Shown here piece after piece: positions 1 to 8,334 of a stretch of 38,060 bases of DNA (the stretch's first letter is position 1; the number at the start of each line of letters is the position of its first letter). The notes beneath the pieces were generated by a model. It did not search any database. It was not told the DNA's origin and saw only the letters and a program-made list of their open reading frames with translations. The position numbers and the translations under genes are program-made. Source of the DNA: Anaerolineae bacterium (GTDB lineage Bacteria; Chloroflexota; Anaerolineae; Aggregatilineales; Phototrophicaceae); assembly GCA_022822545.1 (NCBI GenBank), contig JAJEBE010000009.1, positions 1 to 38,060 on the forward strand, in the 5' to 3' direction.

Positions 1-1
1 C

Positions 2-688
2 TTGCCAACGGACACACCCACTGACACGCCGGTCCCAACCGAGACGCCCGTGCCAACGGACACTCCAACGGACACGCCGGTCCCAACCGATACGCCCGTG
101 CCAACGGACACTCCAACGGACACGCCGGTCCCAACCGATACGCCCGTGCCAACGGACACTCCAACAGACACGCCGGTCCCAACCGATACACCTGTGCCGA
201 CTGACACACCAACGGACACGCCGGCGCCAACGGATACGCCCGTGCCAACCGATACTCCCACCGACACACCAGCACCAACAGATACGCCTGTGCCGACGGA
301 TACGCCAACGGCGACCGATACACCAACGCATACCGCGACGCCGACGGCCACGCTGGACAGCGCCGCGACAGCCGAAGCGGAGACGAGTATGACAGCGGTG
401 GTTCAGAGCACGCTGAACGCGGAAGCCACGGCGCAGGCGGAAGAGGAAGAAACGGAGCGCCCGACCGAGCCGCCAACCGAACTGGCGCCGGCCGATACCG
501 ATGTGCCCACACAAGAATCAGTCGTCGAGCCAACGGCGCAACCCACGCTCACGCCGGTGACGATTACCGAGATAGAAGCGCCGAGCGCGGACGAGCCGGA
601 TACGCGCGACACCGCCTTGGCGATCGGCGCGGTGGTCATCGGACTGCTGCTGCTGCTGGTCCTCTTCCTGATCTCGCGGCGGACTTAG
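2..688 (+). CDS. PTDTP-repeat surface protein, C-terminal membrane anchor (5' partial)
   Basis: The reading frame is open to the left edge, so the true start lies outside the window and the TTG at position 2 is not a credible start. The first 110 or so residues are a Pro/Thr/Asp repeat (PTDTP, PVPTDTP units). Next come an Ala/Thr/Glu-rich stretch ([20 protein letters not shown]) and a second Pro/Thr/Glu-rich spacer. It ends with one hydrophobic helix of about 20 residues ([19 protein letters not shown]) followed by SRRT. The layout of a repeat stalk plus a C-terminal helix with a basic tail indicates a surface-exposed stalk anchored in the cytoplasmic membrane with the stalk outside. Such PT-rich stalks are common in Chloroflexota exported proteins. 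The functional N-terminal domain is not in the window, so no function is assigned. Confidence 0.8.
   Translation: MPTDTPTDTPVPTETPVPTDTPTDTPVPTDTPVPTDTPTDTPVPTDTPVPTDTPTDTPVPTDTPVPTDTPTDTPAPTDTPVPTDTPTDTPAPTDTPVPTDTPTATDTPTHTATPTATLDSAATAEAETSMTAVVQSTLNAEATAQAEEEETERPTEPPTELAPADTDVPTQESVVEPTAQPTLTPVTITEIEAPSADEPDTRDTALAIGAVVIGLLLLLVLFLISRRT
5..292 (+). repeat. 48-bp tandem repeat (six units) encoding PTDTP stalk
   Basis: Six consecutive 48-bp units start at 5, 53, 101, 149, 197 and 245. Each encodes 16 residues of the type [16 protein letters not shown]. The units at 53-196 are nearly identical, while those from 197 on carry more synonymous and V/A changes, and the pattern then decays by about 340. 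The array stays in frame. Near-identical central units with diverged outer units suggest recent expansion or contraction of the array. Confidence 0.85.
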
Positions 689-757
689 CGCGACGAGAAG
701 AGCGCGGCAGGCGTATTCGAGATAGACAGTCCGCGGAAAGTTATTGTTGAGGCTGAA

Positions 758-1174
758 ATGCGCGAGTTCCTGATTCGAATCCTGATCAACGCGGTGGCGA
801 TCGCCGTCACCGCCATGTTGATACCGAATATCCATGTTGCCAATAACGACATCGGCACCCTGCTCACCATCGGTTTGATCTTCGGTATCGTGAATTCCTT
901 GCTCAAGCCCCTGGTCTTCTTGTTGACCTGCCCGGCCGTGCTATTGACGCTGGGTCTGTTCATCTTCGTCATCAATGGCATCATGCTCTTGATTACGGAT
1001 TCGCTGGCTGGTGACCGACTGATCATCGAAGGCGGCATCTTCACGGCGATTCTCGGCGGTATGGTGATGGCTGGCGTCTCGATCCTGCTGGAGACGGTCT
1101 TGAAGCTCGATGACACGCGCGGCGGCGGGGCAAAAGTGACGGTAATCGCGTCTAACAAGCCGAAGCGCGAATAA
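758..1174 (+). CDS. YvlD/phage-holin-4-like small membrane protein
   Basis: 138 residues with four predicted membrane helices (about residues 5-25, 32-55, 58-80, 92-112). It has the conserved LxxGLIFGIVNSLLKP pattern and a glycine-rich helix typical of the phage_holin_4_2/YvlD family. Despite the family name, these are ordinary bacterial inner-membrane proteins of unknown function, some linked to envelope stress. The ATG at 758 opens the first amphipathic helix (MREFLIRILINAVA). The gene sits 69 bp after the stalk protein on the same strand, so co-transcription is possible. The C-terminal 25 residues are polar and basic. Family assignment is fairly sure; the role is unknown. Confidence 0.8.
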   Translation: MREFLIRILINAVAIAVTAMLIPNIHVANNDIGTLLTIGLIFGIVNSLLKPLVFLLTCPAVLLTLGLFIFVINGIMLLITDSLAGDRLIIEGGIFTAILGGMVMAGVSILLETVLKLDDTRGGGAKVTVIASNKPKRE

Positions 1175-1248
1175 GCCACGCCCTTTTGAAACTTCCGAAG
1201 ACTGGTATATTCGTGTTCATCGTCCGTCGGTGAAGACGAGAAAACCAC

Positions 1249-2454
1249 TTGAGCCGAAGCAAAACCACTGTTTGCTGGGTCAGCAGCGCGCGCTACCGCC
1301 AGCCGCTGGCTGCGGTTGACGCCCGTAAATGGGGGCTGCTGGCGGAGGAGATGCGCGACTACGAGTTTCGCGTCATTGGCTTTTCCGCCTCGCTGCGGCC
1401 GCGGCGCTTCCATGAAGGCGCGCGCTTTTATCTGCTGCCGCAAGCGCCGACATCGCCCTTGCGTTATCTGACCATGTTCACCCTGGCGCCGATTTTGCTG
1501 GTCTGGCTCGCGCTGCGCTACCGCGGCCGGATCATCGTGGCGCAAAGCCCCTTTGAAGGCGCGATTGGCGCGGCGGTCAAAGGATTTCTTGGCATTTTCG
1601 GTTTGCGGCCGCGGCTGATCGTGGAGAATCACAACAATTTTGAAGAAGATCTATTCATGCAGCGGCGGGTCCCGCTGGAAGGGCTGTATCGGCGGCTGAT
1701 GCTGGCGGCGGCGCGTTACGCTTTTCGTCATGCCGATGCGCTGCGCGTCATCTCGACATCGACCTCTGAGCGAGCGCGGCACTATGCGCCATCGCTGCCG
1801 CAAGCGCGCTTCATGACCTTCAGCGACACGGATGTCTTCCGGCGGACGGCGCGGACGATACCGGTCGAGGAAGCGGTCGACATCGTATATGCCGGCGTGT
1901 TGATTCCGCGCAAGGGCGTGCATCATCTGCTCAAGGCCTTCGCGCAATTGGATGTGCCGAGCGCGCAACTGCATTTGGTCGGCAAGGCGGAGAACGGCGA
2001 CTACGCGGCGGCGCTGCGGCAACAGGCGGCCGAACTGGGCATAAGCGAGCGCGTTCGCTTTTGCGGCGCGGTATCGCAAGCGGAGCTGGCGCGTTACTTC
2101 GCCGGCGCGCGCGTCATGGTCTTGCCTTCGCTGTCCGAAGGCTTGGGGCGGGTGGTGGTGGAGGCGATGCTGCTCGGCACGCCGGTCATCGGCAGTCGCG
2201 TGGGCGGCATCCCGGATCTGATCCGGCCGGGCGAGACGGGTTTGCTGGTGGAAGCCGGCGAGGAAGGCGATTTGCTAGCGGCGCTCAAGCAGATTTACCG
2301 GGCGGATGTGAACGCGATGGGCGCGGCGGCGCGGGCCTTCGCCCTGGAGTACTTTTCACCGGAGAAATATGCCACTGGCTACCGTCAGCTTTTTGAGTTG
2401 GCCCTCGACCACTCCGACAACGAGAGCGCTGTGGCGGAAAACAGCCAGGCATGA
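1249..2454 (+). CDS. GT4-family glycosyltransferase
   Basis: 401 residues with a GT-B fold organisation. The N-terminal acceptor domain spans about residues 1-190 and includes a hydrophobic segment (LTMFTLAPILLVWLAL). The C-terminal nucleotide-sugar domain begins with VYAGVLIPRKGVHHLL and holds the E-x7-E signature in LSEGLGRVVVEAMLLG (about residues 295-310), followed by GTPVIGSRVGGIPDLI. These are hallmarks of retaining GT4 enzymes (PF00534/PF13439), which transfer sugars from nucleotide donors to lipid or polysaccharide acceptors. Start choice is TTG at 1249 with a purine-rich GAAGACGAG just upstream; no better ATG exists before the conserved N-terminus. It overlaps the MATE gene by 4 bp (ATGA), so the two are translationally coupled. 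The specific acceptor is unknown. Confidence 0.85.
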   Translation: MSRSKTTVCWVSSARYRQPLAAVDARKWGLLAEEMRDYEFRVIGFSASLRPRRFHEGARFYLLPQAPTSPLRYLTMFTLAPILLVWLALRYRGRIIVAQSPFEGAIGAAVKGFLGIFGLRPRLIVENHNNFEEDLFMQRRVPLEGLYRRLMLAAARYAFRHADALRVISTSTSERARHYAPSLPQARFMTFSDTDVFRRTARTIPVEEAVDIVYAGVLIPRKGVHHLLKAFAQLDVPSAQLHLVGKAENGDYAAALRQQAAELGISERVRFCGAVSQAELARYFAGARVMVLPSLSEGLGRVVVEAMLLGTPVIGSRVGGIPDLIRPGETGLLVEAGEEGDLLAALKQIYRADVNAMGAAARAFALEYFSPEKYATGYRQLFELALDHSDNESAVAENSQA

Positions 2455-3791
2455 GCGACGGCAATCCGCTGACCAGCGGCGATATTCCGCGACAGATTCG
2501 GCGCATCGGCATCCCGGTCGGCATCGGCGTGCTCTTCAACAACCTGTTTCAGGTGGTCGATACTTATTTCGCCGGGGAAATCTCGAAGGAAGCCTTGGCG
2601 GCGCTGGCGCTATCCTTCCCGATATATTTCATCATCTTCGGTCTGGGCAATGGCTTGGGCACGGGCGCGGCCGCTTTAATCGGCAACGCGCTGGGCGCTG
2701 GCGATCGCGAAGAAGCGGCGCTGCTGGCGGCGCAAGGCTTGACGCTGACGGCACTGCTGAGCCTGGCGACGGCGATCATCGGCATCGCGGCCTCGCCGCG
2801 TCTCTTCGAAATATTGGGCGCGACGGACGCTGGCGTCGCCTACAACATGAGTTACATCCGGCCGATATTTCAGGCGACCACATTTTTTAACCTCGTATTC
2901 ATGTTCCATGCCGCTCTATCCGCGCAGGGGGAAACGCGCCCCTTCCGCAATTTTTTGATCTTGGGCTTCGCCTTGAACATCTTCCTCGATCCCTGGTTCA
3001 TCTACGGCGGCTTCGGTATTCCAGCGATGGGCATCGCCGGCGTTGGTGTAGCGACAGCGCTGGTGCAGTTAATCGGCAGCCTTTATCTGGGCTGGCGCGC
3101 CTTTCGCTCGCCGCTCTTCGGCGCCTTCAATTTGAGCATGCTGAGGCCGGATCTCCGGCGCATCCGGCAAATCCTGAAGCAGGGCGCCCCGCCCGCCCTC
3201 GACCTAAGCACGATATCGATCGGCGGCTTTGTCGTGACTTACTTTATCAGCCGCTTCGGGACCGAAGTGGTGGCGGCCTACGCCATCGCCAGCCGCCTGG
3301 ATGGGCTGATCTGGATTCCGCTGGTGGGCCTGGACGTGGCGACGCTGGTGCTGGTGGCGCAGAACAACGGCGCGCGGCGCTTTGACCGGATGTGGCAGAC
3401 CTTCAACACGGCGCTGCGTTATGGGCTTATCCTGATGACCTTGAGCGGGATCATCGTCTTCGCCTTCGCCTACGAGTTGATCGGCATCTTCACTGATGAG
3501 CCGGCCATCATCGAGATCGGCGTGGTGTACATTCGCATCAGCGCCCTGAGCCTTTGGGCGAAGCCGCTGGGTTTCATCGGCTTCGCGGCGCTGCGCGGGA
3601 TCAAGCGGCCGCTGCTGCCGATGGTCATCAGCATCACGCGCATGATCGTGCTGCCGGCGGTAGCGCTACATATTTTGATCGCCTTGTTGGGCGCGGGCCT
3701 GCTGAGCATTTGGTGGACGATCATGTGGATTACGGTCGGTACTGGTCTGGTGGCCTGGTATGCCGTGCATCGGCTGATGCCGCGGGGCTGA
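2451..3791 (+). CDS. MATE-family multidrug/oligosaccharide-type exporter
   Basis: 446 residues and about 12 membrane helices arranged as two homologous halves. The N-terminus (IPRQIRRIGIPVGIGVLFNN, FQVVDTYFAGEIS) and the repeated FNLVFMFHAALSAQGETRP and LDGLIWIPLVGLDVATLVLV segments match the MatE family (PF01554). These are Na+ or H+ antiporters that expel cationic drugs and metabolites. Its length is normal for the family (about 440-460). The start ATG lies inside the stop of the upstream glycosyltransferase. Coupling to a glycosyltransferase may mean that the pair makes and exports a glycosylated compound, which is inference only. It ends one base from the stop of the convergent gene. Confidence 0.9.
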   Translation: MSDGNPLTSGDIPRQIRRIGIPVGIGVLFNNLFQVVDTYFAGEISKEALAALALSFPIYFIIFGLGNGLGTGAAALIGNALGAGDREEAALLAAQGLTLTALLSLATAIIGIAASPRLFEILGATDAGVAYNMSYIRPIFQATTFFNLVFMFHAALSAQGETRPFRNFLILGFALNIFLDPWFIYGGFGIPAMGIAGVGVATALVQLIGSLYLGWRAFRSPLFGAFNLSMLRPDLRRIRQILKQGAPPALDLSTISIGGFVVTYFISRFGTEVVAAYAIASRLDGLIWIPLVGLDVATLVLVAQNNGARRFDRMWQTFNTALRYGLILMTLSGIIVFAFAYELIGIFTDEPAIIEIGVVYIRISALSLWAKPLGFIGFAALRGIKRPLLPMVISITRMIVLPAVALHILIALLGAGLLSIWWTIMWITVGTGLVAWYAVHRLMPRG

Positions 3792-3792
3792 G

Positions 3793-5802
3793 TTAGCGCC
3801 GCACAAGCAAGGTAGTGAGGTATTCGTATTGCCGTCCGGTTGGCTGGCCGGCGCTGGTATGGATGGGCAGAATCTTCAGCGGAACGTCTTCGCGCGGAAT
3901 CTCGTACATGCCGAGCAGCAGCGGATAGTCGGCCTCGGCGATATCGCAAGGGATGGTCAGCACGCGCTCGTCAAAGTAGAGCCGGTCGGGCTGCCATTGT
4001 GTGGTGAGATAAAGGCCGCCGGGCATGTCGTCGGCATTAGCGATGCCGTTGCCATCGGGGCCGGCTATTACAAGCGTGGAACTGTATAGTTGGTCCAGGG
4101 CGGCCTCGGTCGACCACCAGGTATCGACCGAAATCTGAGCGCAGGGTTGGACCCGGTGATCCTGATTCAGGCGCCAGCGAAGCAGATTGATGTCGGCGCC
4201 GAATCGCCAAAGCGGCTCGGCGGCGGGGAGATGACGGCGATACTCCAGCACTTCAAGCGGGAAATAGTAGGTCTCGCCGGGAAAAGCGATTGCGCTGTAC
4301 AGCGTGAATTCTGATTCAAGCGCGTCGAGCATGTTTTGGTTGTTTGCGTGCGGTTCGCCTTTCACCAACCAAATCCGCTCGCTGTCCTCGAGATAGCCAT
4401 GCAAACGCGCCGGATCGTCCTCGCCATAACCGGTTGCGATGAGGTCAAGGTCAAACATCGGCTCGGCAAAGGGATCGTGCGCGGCAGTAGTCGCGCTGAT
4501 GGCGAAGACATCACGCTCGGTCAGCCCGAGGTCGGCGCGCTCTCGCAGAAAATAGTTAATCGGGATGGTCTCCCATAGTTGCCCGGCAACCAGCACCACT
4601 CGGTCGCGATCCGGTTCATAGCGCTCTTCAAGGTACGCGGCGACTTCCCAATAACCGGCGTTGCCGCCGAAGGAGCGAAACTCAGTGACGAAGGGCAGGC
4701 AGAAGAAGAGCAGGACGAGCAACTGAAGGTGACGCGGCATTCTGCGCAAGGCGATAACCGCGATTAGCGCCAGGCTCGGCGCGAGAATCAAGAGATTGCG
4801 CGGGGTTAAACTGGGCGTGAAGGCGTTGACCAGCAGTGGCAAAGCCAACATCACCAGGGCTGAAAGCACCAGCCAGCCTTCGCGCCAGAGAGCGGGAAAG
4901 CGCATACGACAATCGAGCCATGAACCCGCCGGCGCCACCGCAGGAGCAGGAACGGAAAAGAGACTAAACCTGCCAGATAGCAGCTTGATCAGCAAAGTCA
5001 GGATGCCGCCGAGCAAGAGGAACAGGCCCAGGCTTTCCGGATTGGAGCGAAACCAATCGTAAAGAATCAGCAGGCCAGCCCAGGAAGACTCCACGCTGTA
5101 TCCGATCACGCCGGCGCGGTCAGCATAATTGATGTACGTTCGGTAACCGACGAGAAGCGCCAGGACGGCAAATAGCACGACGCCACGACGATACAAATCG
5201 CGATCCCAACGGACGAAGACGACGACGCAGAGAAGTTGCGCGAGGATGACAAATAACATGAAGGGATGCGCGTAGAATGGCAGGGTCGCGCAGAGCGCAG
5301 CAAAGGCGCCTCGCGGCAAATCAGGTCTCTCTATGAAGCGCAACAGCGCCCAGGGGAAGCTGACCGCGCCCAGGACCAGCAGAGCGTAGGGGCGCGCCTC
5401 GTGACTATAATAGGTGAAGATTCCGAGTGTGCCGAGCAGCAAGAGCGCCAGCCAGCCGGTATGCCGATCGAAGAGCGCGGACGCCAGGCGATAAAACACG
5501 GCCAAAGTCAAAATGGTCAAAAGCGTCGAAAAGTAGCGGACGATATGCTCGTGATGTCCAAACAGATGGACCCAGATATCCTGGAGAAAATTCTCCGGAG
5601 CCAGTGTGCGCAGGGGGCCAAGCGTATGTGCGATGAAGCCGACCTGTTCAATATGGGTCAAGGCATAGTGGACGACCCAGGCTTCGTCCTGACGATAGGG
5701 ACGCCCGTGGAAATGGCGCGCCTGCACCACGATTAGAAAGAGGATCGTGAGGGCCGCCAAAAGCAGCGTGAAGAGGCGCGATCGGGCTTTTGTTGTGTCC
5801 AT
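3793..5802 (-). CDS. GT39/ArnT-like membrane glycosyltransferase
   Basis: 669 residues. The N-terminal helix (FTLLLAALTILFLIVVQA) is followed by a periplasmic loop with RPYRQDEAW, the acidic motif that marks the catalytic loop of PMT/ArnT-type GT-C enzymes. About ten further helices run to residue 380, then a soluble C-terminal domain of some 290 residues with no recognised family. GT-C enzymes use polyprenyl-phosphate sugars to glycosylate proteins or lipids on the outer face of the membrane (PF13231 family is the closest match by eye). It is convergent with the MATE gene and reads towards it. A clear ribosome site is not visible before the ATG at 5802. Family confidence is good; substrate unknown. 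Confidence 0.8.
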   Translation of the reverse strand: MDTTKARSRLFTLLLAALTILFLIVVQARHFHGRPYRQDEAWVVHYALTHIEQVGFIAHTLGPLRTLAPENFLQDIWVHLFGHHEHIVRYFSTLLTILTLAVFYRLASALFDRHTGWLALLLLGTLGIFTYYSHEARPYALLVLGAVSFPWALLRFIERPDLPRGAFAALCATLPFYAHPFMLFVILAQLLCVVVFVRWDRDLYRRGVVLFAVLALLVGYRTYINYADRAGVIGYSVESSWAGLLILYDWFRSNPESLGLFLLLGGILTLLIKLLSGRFSLFSVPAPAVAPAGSWLDCRMRFPALWREGWLVLSALVMLALPLLVNAFTPSLTPRNLLILAPSLALIAVIALRRMPRHLQLLVLLFFCLPFVTEFRSFGGNAGYWEVAAYLEERYEPDRDRVVLVAGQLWETIPINYFLRERADLGLTERDVFAISATTAAHDPFAEPMFDLDLIATGYGEDDPARLHGYLEDSERIWLVKGEPHANNQNMLDALESEFTLYSAIAFPGETYYFPLEVLEYRRHLPAAEPLWRFGADINLLRWRLNQDHRVQPCAQISVDTWWSTEAALDQLYSSTLVIAGPDGNGIANADDMPGGLYLTTQWQPDRLYFDERVLTIPCDIAEADYPLLLGMYEIPREDVPLKILPIHTSAGQPTGRQYEYLTTLLVRR

Positions 5803-5884
5803 AGCAATGACGGCATGATAGCATATTCGCTTGATTCGGAAAACAATCGCGGCGGGCCAGGATGTTACCGGGGATGCAGCTGAG

Positions 5885-6196
5885 ATGAAACATTCAAGAA
5901 CGATCGTCCGCTGCGCTTCCTGCGATGGTTTCGGCTGGTTTGACGAAGGCGGGGGCGGCCAAGCTGAAGACTGCGATTGGTGCGCCGGCGCCGGTTATGT
6001 CTATCGCGAAGGCGGGCGCGATTCTGTCATCCCACGCTCCGATTACACCGCCCTGGCGGAAGAGCTGGAAGCGCTGGAGCTGCAACGGCTGCGGGAGCTG
6101 GGTTATCAGGGAGTCGCGAAGAAACCATGGCAACAGCGAATCCGCAAGGACACCCAGCTCGGCCGCAATCCGTACAACGAGCCAGAAGACGACTAG
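5885..6196 (+). CDS. Small protein with two CxxC zinc-binding knuckles
   Basis: 103 residues from the ATG at 5885. A longer TTG-initiated version from 5831 is possible but adds only unremarkable residues. Two DnaJ-like CxxCxGxG knuckles are present: C10-x2-C13 (CASCDGFGW) and C30-x2-C33 (CDWCAGAGY). Their spacing would build one four-cysteine zinc site. The remainder is charged and probably helical (LAEELEALELQRLRELGYQG), ending in a basic-acidic tail. DnaJ-type zinc knuckles bind unfolded protein or partner proteins, but there is no J domain here. The gene stands alone, divergent from the GT39-like gene. No specific function is proposed. Confidence 0.7.
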   Translation: MKHSRTIVRCASCDGFGWFDEGGGGQAEDCDWCAGAGYVYREGGRDSVIPRSDYTALAEELEALELQRLRELGYQGVAKKPWQQRIRKDTQLGRNPYNEPEDD

Positions 6197-6306
6197 GCAT
6201 CGCGGGCGTTTGACTGCTCCGCCCCTGGCTCGCGCACTTGAAATGCTGGTTCGCAATCTATCACTCCGCCTTCGTTTCCTGTATGGAATACAAATGTGAT
6301 CCGCAT

Positions 6307-6759
6307 TTAAGCGGGATCAACCTTTATCCGTCCGACGCCGCTGGCGTAGTTGCCGGTCAAGCGGTAGAGGAATACATCGTGAATTCCGGCCGGCAAATCC
6401 CTCAAAGTCAGGTTGACTTGACCGTCAACGACATCGATTTGACCGCGCGCGCCGAGCACGCCATCTTGCAGGCGGAGCCAGGCGAGCGCGCGATCCCGGC
6501 TGATGAGGTCGGCGCGGCAATTGATGATCGGGGCCGCGTCGGCGGCGGTCAACCGGCTCGCGCTGACCGTCAGCGGCAGGCTGCCAAAATGATTCAGCAC
6601 ATCGCTGGCGCGCTGCTGTTCCGTCAGGTTGTGGCTGCGCAGGTGAATCCGCGACTGGCTTCCACCGACCGAGACGCCGCAGGTGGCCGCGCCGAGGGCA
6701 GCCCGCGCGACCTCGTCCAAGAGCGTGACATCGAGATTTCCCTGGCTGATGATATCCAT
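6307..6759 (-). CDS. Hypothetical protein, phage-tail-cassette partner
   Basis: 150 residues, no signal peptide, no membrane segment. It begins MDIISQGNLDVTLLDEVARAAL and is rich in short polar beta-prone stretches (IHLRSHNLTEQQRA, IDVVDGQVNLTLRDLPAGIH, VFLYRLTGNYASG). A ribosome site AAGGAGAT sits 7 nt before the ATG and overlaps the end of the upstream gene, so it is the second gene of a two-gene operon with 6763-7263. The upstream partner resembles phage tail or minor structural proteins, which suggests the same origin here. The protein itself was not recognised. A domesticated phage or tailocin fragment is possible. Confidence 0.65.
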   Translation of the reverse strand: MDIISQGNLDVTLLDEVARAALGAATCGVSVGGSQSRIHLRSHNLTEQQRASDVLNHFGSLPLTVSASRLTAADAAPIINCRADLISRDRALAWLRLQDGVLGARGQIDVVDGQVNLTLRDLPAGIHDVFLYRLTGNYASGVGRIKVDPA

Positions 6760-6762
6760 AGT

Positions 6763-7263
6763 TCAAATCTCCTTCGCCCAGAATTGCGGGTGCATGTTGA
6801 CAACATCCATTCGGGCCGTGTTGCCCACTGCGGTCTTCCAACGGAGCTTGAAAGTATGACTGCCGGCCTCCAGGTCCGTAACCAGCATGACGAAGGAAAT
6901 GGGGGCATGTATGTGTTCGCCGCGCGCGTTATCGCGAATGATGCCGTCATCGGCGATGTAATCGACGCCGTCAACAGCCACATTGAGAAATGTGCCGCGG
7001 GCGGAGTAGCGGCTCTGCAGGGTGCCGGCGAAGCCAACCAAGACATCGCCGCCGTGCGTCATCAGGGTTAGGGAGAGCTTGTCAGCATCCACATCGACAA
7101 ATTCGGTCGAGGTGGTGGTCAGAAAATCGGCGCCGCTGACGACTTTTTGAGCGCTACTGTCCAGGCGGTCCTTCAAGTGGTTCTGGTTGTCGCGCACATA
7201 GGTGTTGAGGTCCAGCGATGTCAGCGGTTCGCTGGACCAGGTTTTGGGATTTGTCCATGCCAT
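6763..7263 (-). CDS. Phage-like minor structural (tail-associated) protein
   Basis: 166 residues from the ATG at 7263, preceded by AAAGG at 8 nt; an in-frame upstream start at 7290 would bypass this site and is less likely. The N-terminal pattern MAWTNPKTWSSEPLTSLDLN followed by TYVRDNQNHLKDRL is the entry motif of many phage and prophage tail or baseplate-associated proteins (W-x-x-P-x-TW, then LN-x-YVRDN-x-x-L). The rest is a predicted beta-sandwich (GDVLVGFAGTLQSRYS, GSHTFKLRWKTAVGNTARM), fitting a fibre or carbohydrate-binding tip. It is transcribed from a strong promoter at 7298-7325. No terminase, capsid or sheath genes are nearby, so it is either a relic or a captured gene. The family match is by N-terminal pattern only. 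Confidence 0.6.
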   Translation of the reverse strand: MAWTNPKTWSSEPLTSLDLNTYVRDNQNHLKDRLDSSAQKVVSGADFLTTTSTEFVDVDADKLSLTLMTHGGDVLVGFAGTLQSRYSARGTFLNVAVDGVDYIADDGIIRDNARGEHIHAPISFVMLVTDLEAGSHTFKLRWKTAVGNTARMDVVNMHPQFWAKEI

Positions 7264-7297
7264 TGTTTTGCCTTTCGTCCTGATTTGCATTCATCTG

Positions 7298-7325
7298 ATT
7301 ATAGCACACTTGTTCTTAATGTAAA
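7298..7325 (-). promoter_or_regulatory. Strong sigma-70-type promoter for phage-like cassette
   Basis: Reading the minus strand, TTTACA (7325-7320) is separated by 16 bp from a perfect TATAAT (7303-7298). Transcription would begin about 25 bp before the ATG at 7263. This is the best-matching promoter in the window. Confidence 0.65.
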
Positions 7326-7503
7326 CCACTATATGTTCGCGCATGTGGAGAAATTTTGCCGAGGCGCTGCAACAAAGGGGCGAGCAGGCTGATGAAAGCG
7401 CTGAATTCAGGCTTTACGAGCCGGTTTATGGCGACGATGGCAAGATGAGCCTATAATAAATGTGGGGCACCCCCGCGAAGATACATACGAAATAGTCGGC
7501 GCG

Positions 7504-8286
7504 ATGCGGATTGAACTGCTGCTCTTTCTTTCTTTTCTGACTTTGGTCATTGTTATGATCGCGTGCAGCGCGCCGCGCAGACCAAGCCCGGCAATGACTT
7601 CCACGCTATTCCCGCCCTTGTCCTTGACGGACTATGATCCGCGCTTGGTTGGCCGCGTCAGCATGGAAGCGGATATCGCCACGACAATGATGCCGGCCAG
7701 GCCGCGGCTACCGGAGGTCGAGATTTCGCCGCCGCGCTGCTTCCGGACAATCTCGCCGCAACTGACCTGCCTCGGCGCCCTCTACAATCGCGCGAGCCAG
7801 GCCATCAGCGAGATTAGTCTGGCGGCCAGATACCGAGTCGGTGTTGGCGCAGCGAGCGCAACGACAATCTTCGGCGTCGAGCAGCGGCACGTCGCCGCCG
7901 GTGGCAAGGCGCCGTATCGTCTGCATTTGCCGGACGCAGGGGCTGAAGACGCTGCGCTTGAGATTTCGCTGGCGGACGCCAGGCTCGCCCCCGCGACCGA
8001 GCATGACTTGACATTTGAGGAGCAAGGGGCTGAGTATGCGGAAGCGGAAAACAGTTACCGCTTGCGGGGCTTATTGTGGAACGGGAGTGATACGCCGGTG
8101 AAGGATATCCGGCTGGTAGTCACGCTGGAGAATGAGGCGGGCGCGATAATTGGCTACCGCGCTTTGGACTTGTCCGGATCGCTGGCTGTTAATGCTTCGC
8201 GGTCGGTGGACCTATCGATCACGCCGCTGGAATACTCAGGCGAATTACGCCACCGAGTAATAGCGCAGGCAGCAGGCGCGGATTAG
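7504..8286 (+). CDS. Lipoprotein of unknown function
   Basis: 260 residues from the ATG at 7504, chosen because it directly opens a lipoprotein signal: MRIELLLFLSFLTLVIVMIAC, cleaved before the cysteine at residue 21. A GTG at 7462 would add 14 polar residues in front of the signal and is rejected. The mature part contains two cysteines near residues 79 and 88 (CFRTISPQLTC) that could pair. The C-terminal half is predicted beta-rich (LRGLLWNGSDTPVKDIRLVV, TLENEAGAIIGYRALDLSG), similar in feel to FxLYD-type domains that describe bacterial envelope proteins. The protein should sit on the outer face of the cytoplasmic membrane. No function is assigned. Confidence 0.75.
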   Translation: MRIELLLFLSFLTLVIVMIACSAPRRPSPAMTSTLFPPLSLTDYDPRLVGRVSMEADIATTMMPARPRLPEVEISPPRCFRTISPQLTCLGALYNRASQAISEISLAARYRVGVGAASATTIFGVEQRHVAAGGKAPYRLHLPDAGAEDAALEISLADARLAPATEHDLTFEEQGAEYAEAENSYRLRGLLWNGSDTPVKDIRLVVTLENEAGAIIGYRALDLSGSLAVNASRSVDLSITPLEYSGELRHRVIAQAAGAD

Positions 8287-8334
8287 CCCCGGCCCTGCCC
8301 CCGAGATTACACGCTTTGCTCGATTTGGAAACAC

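Noticed and set aside
5..340. CRISPR-like array
   Set aside because: The repeats are adjacent without spacers and code for an in-frame PTDTP stalk.
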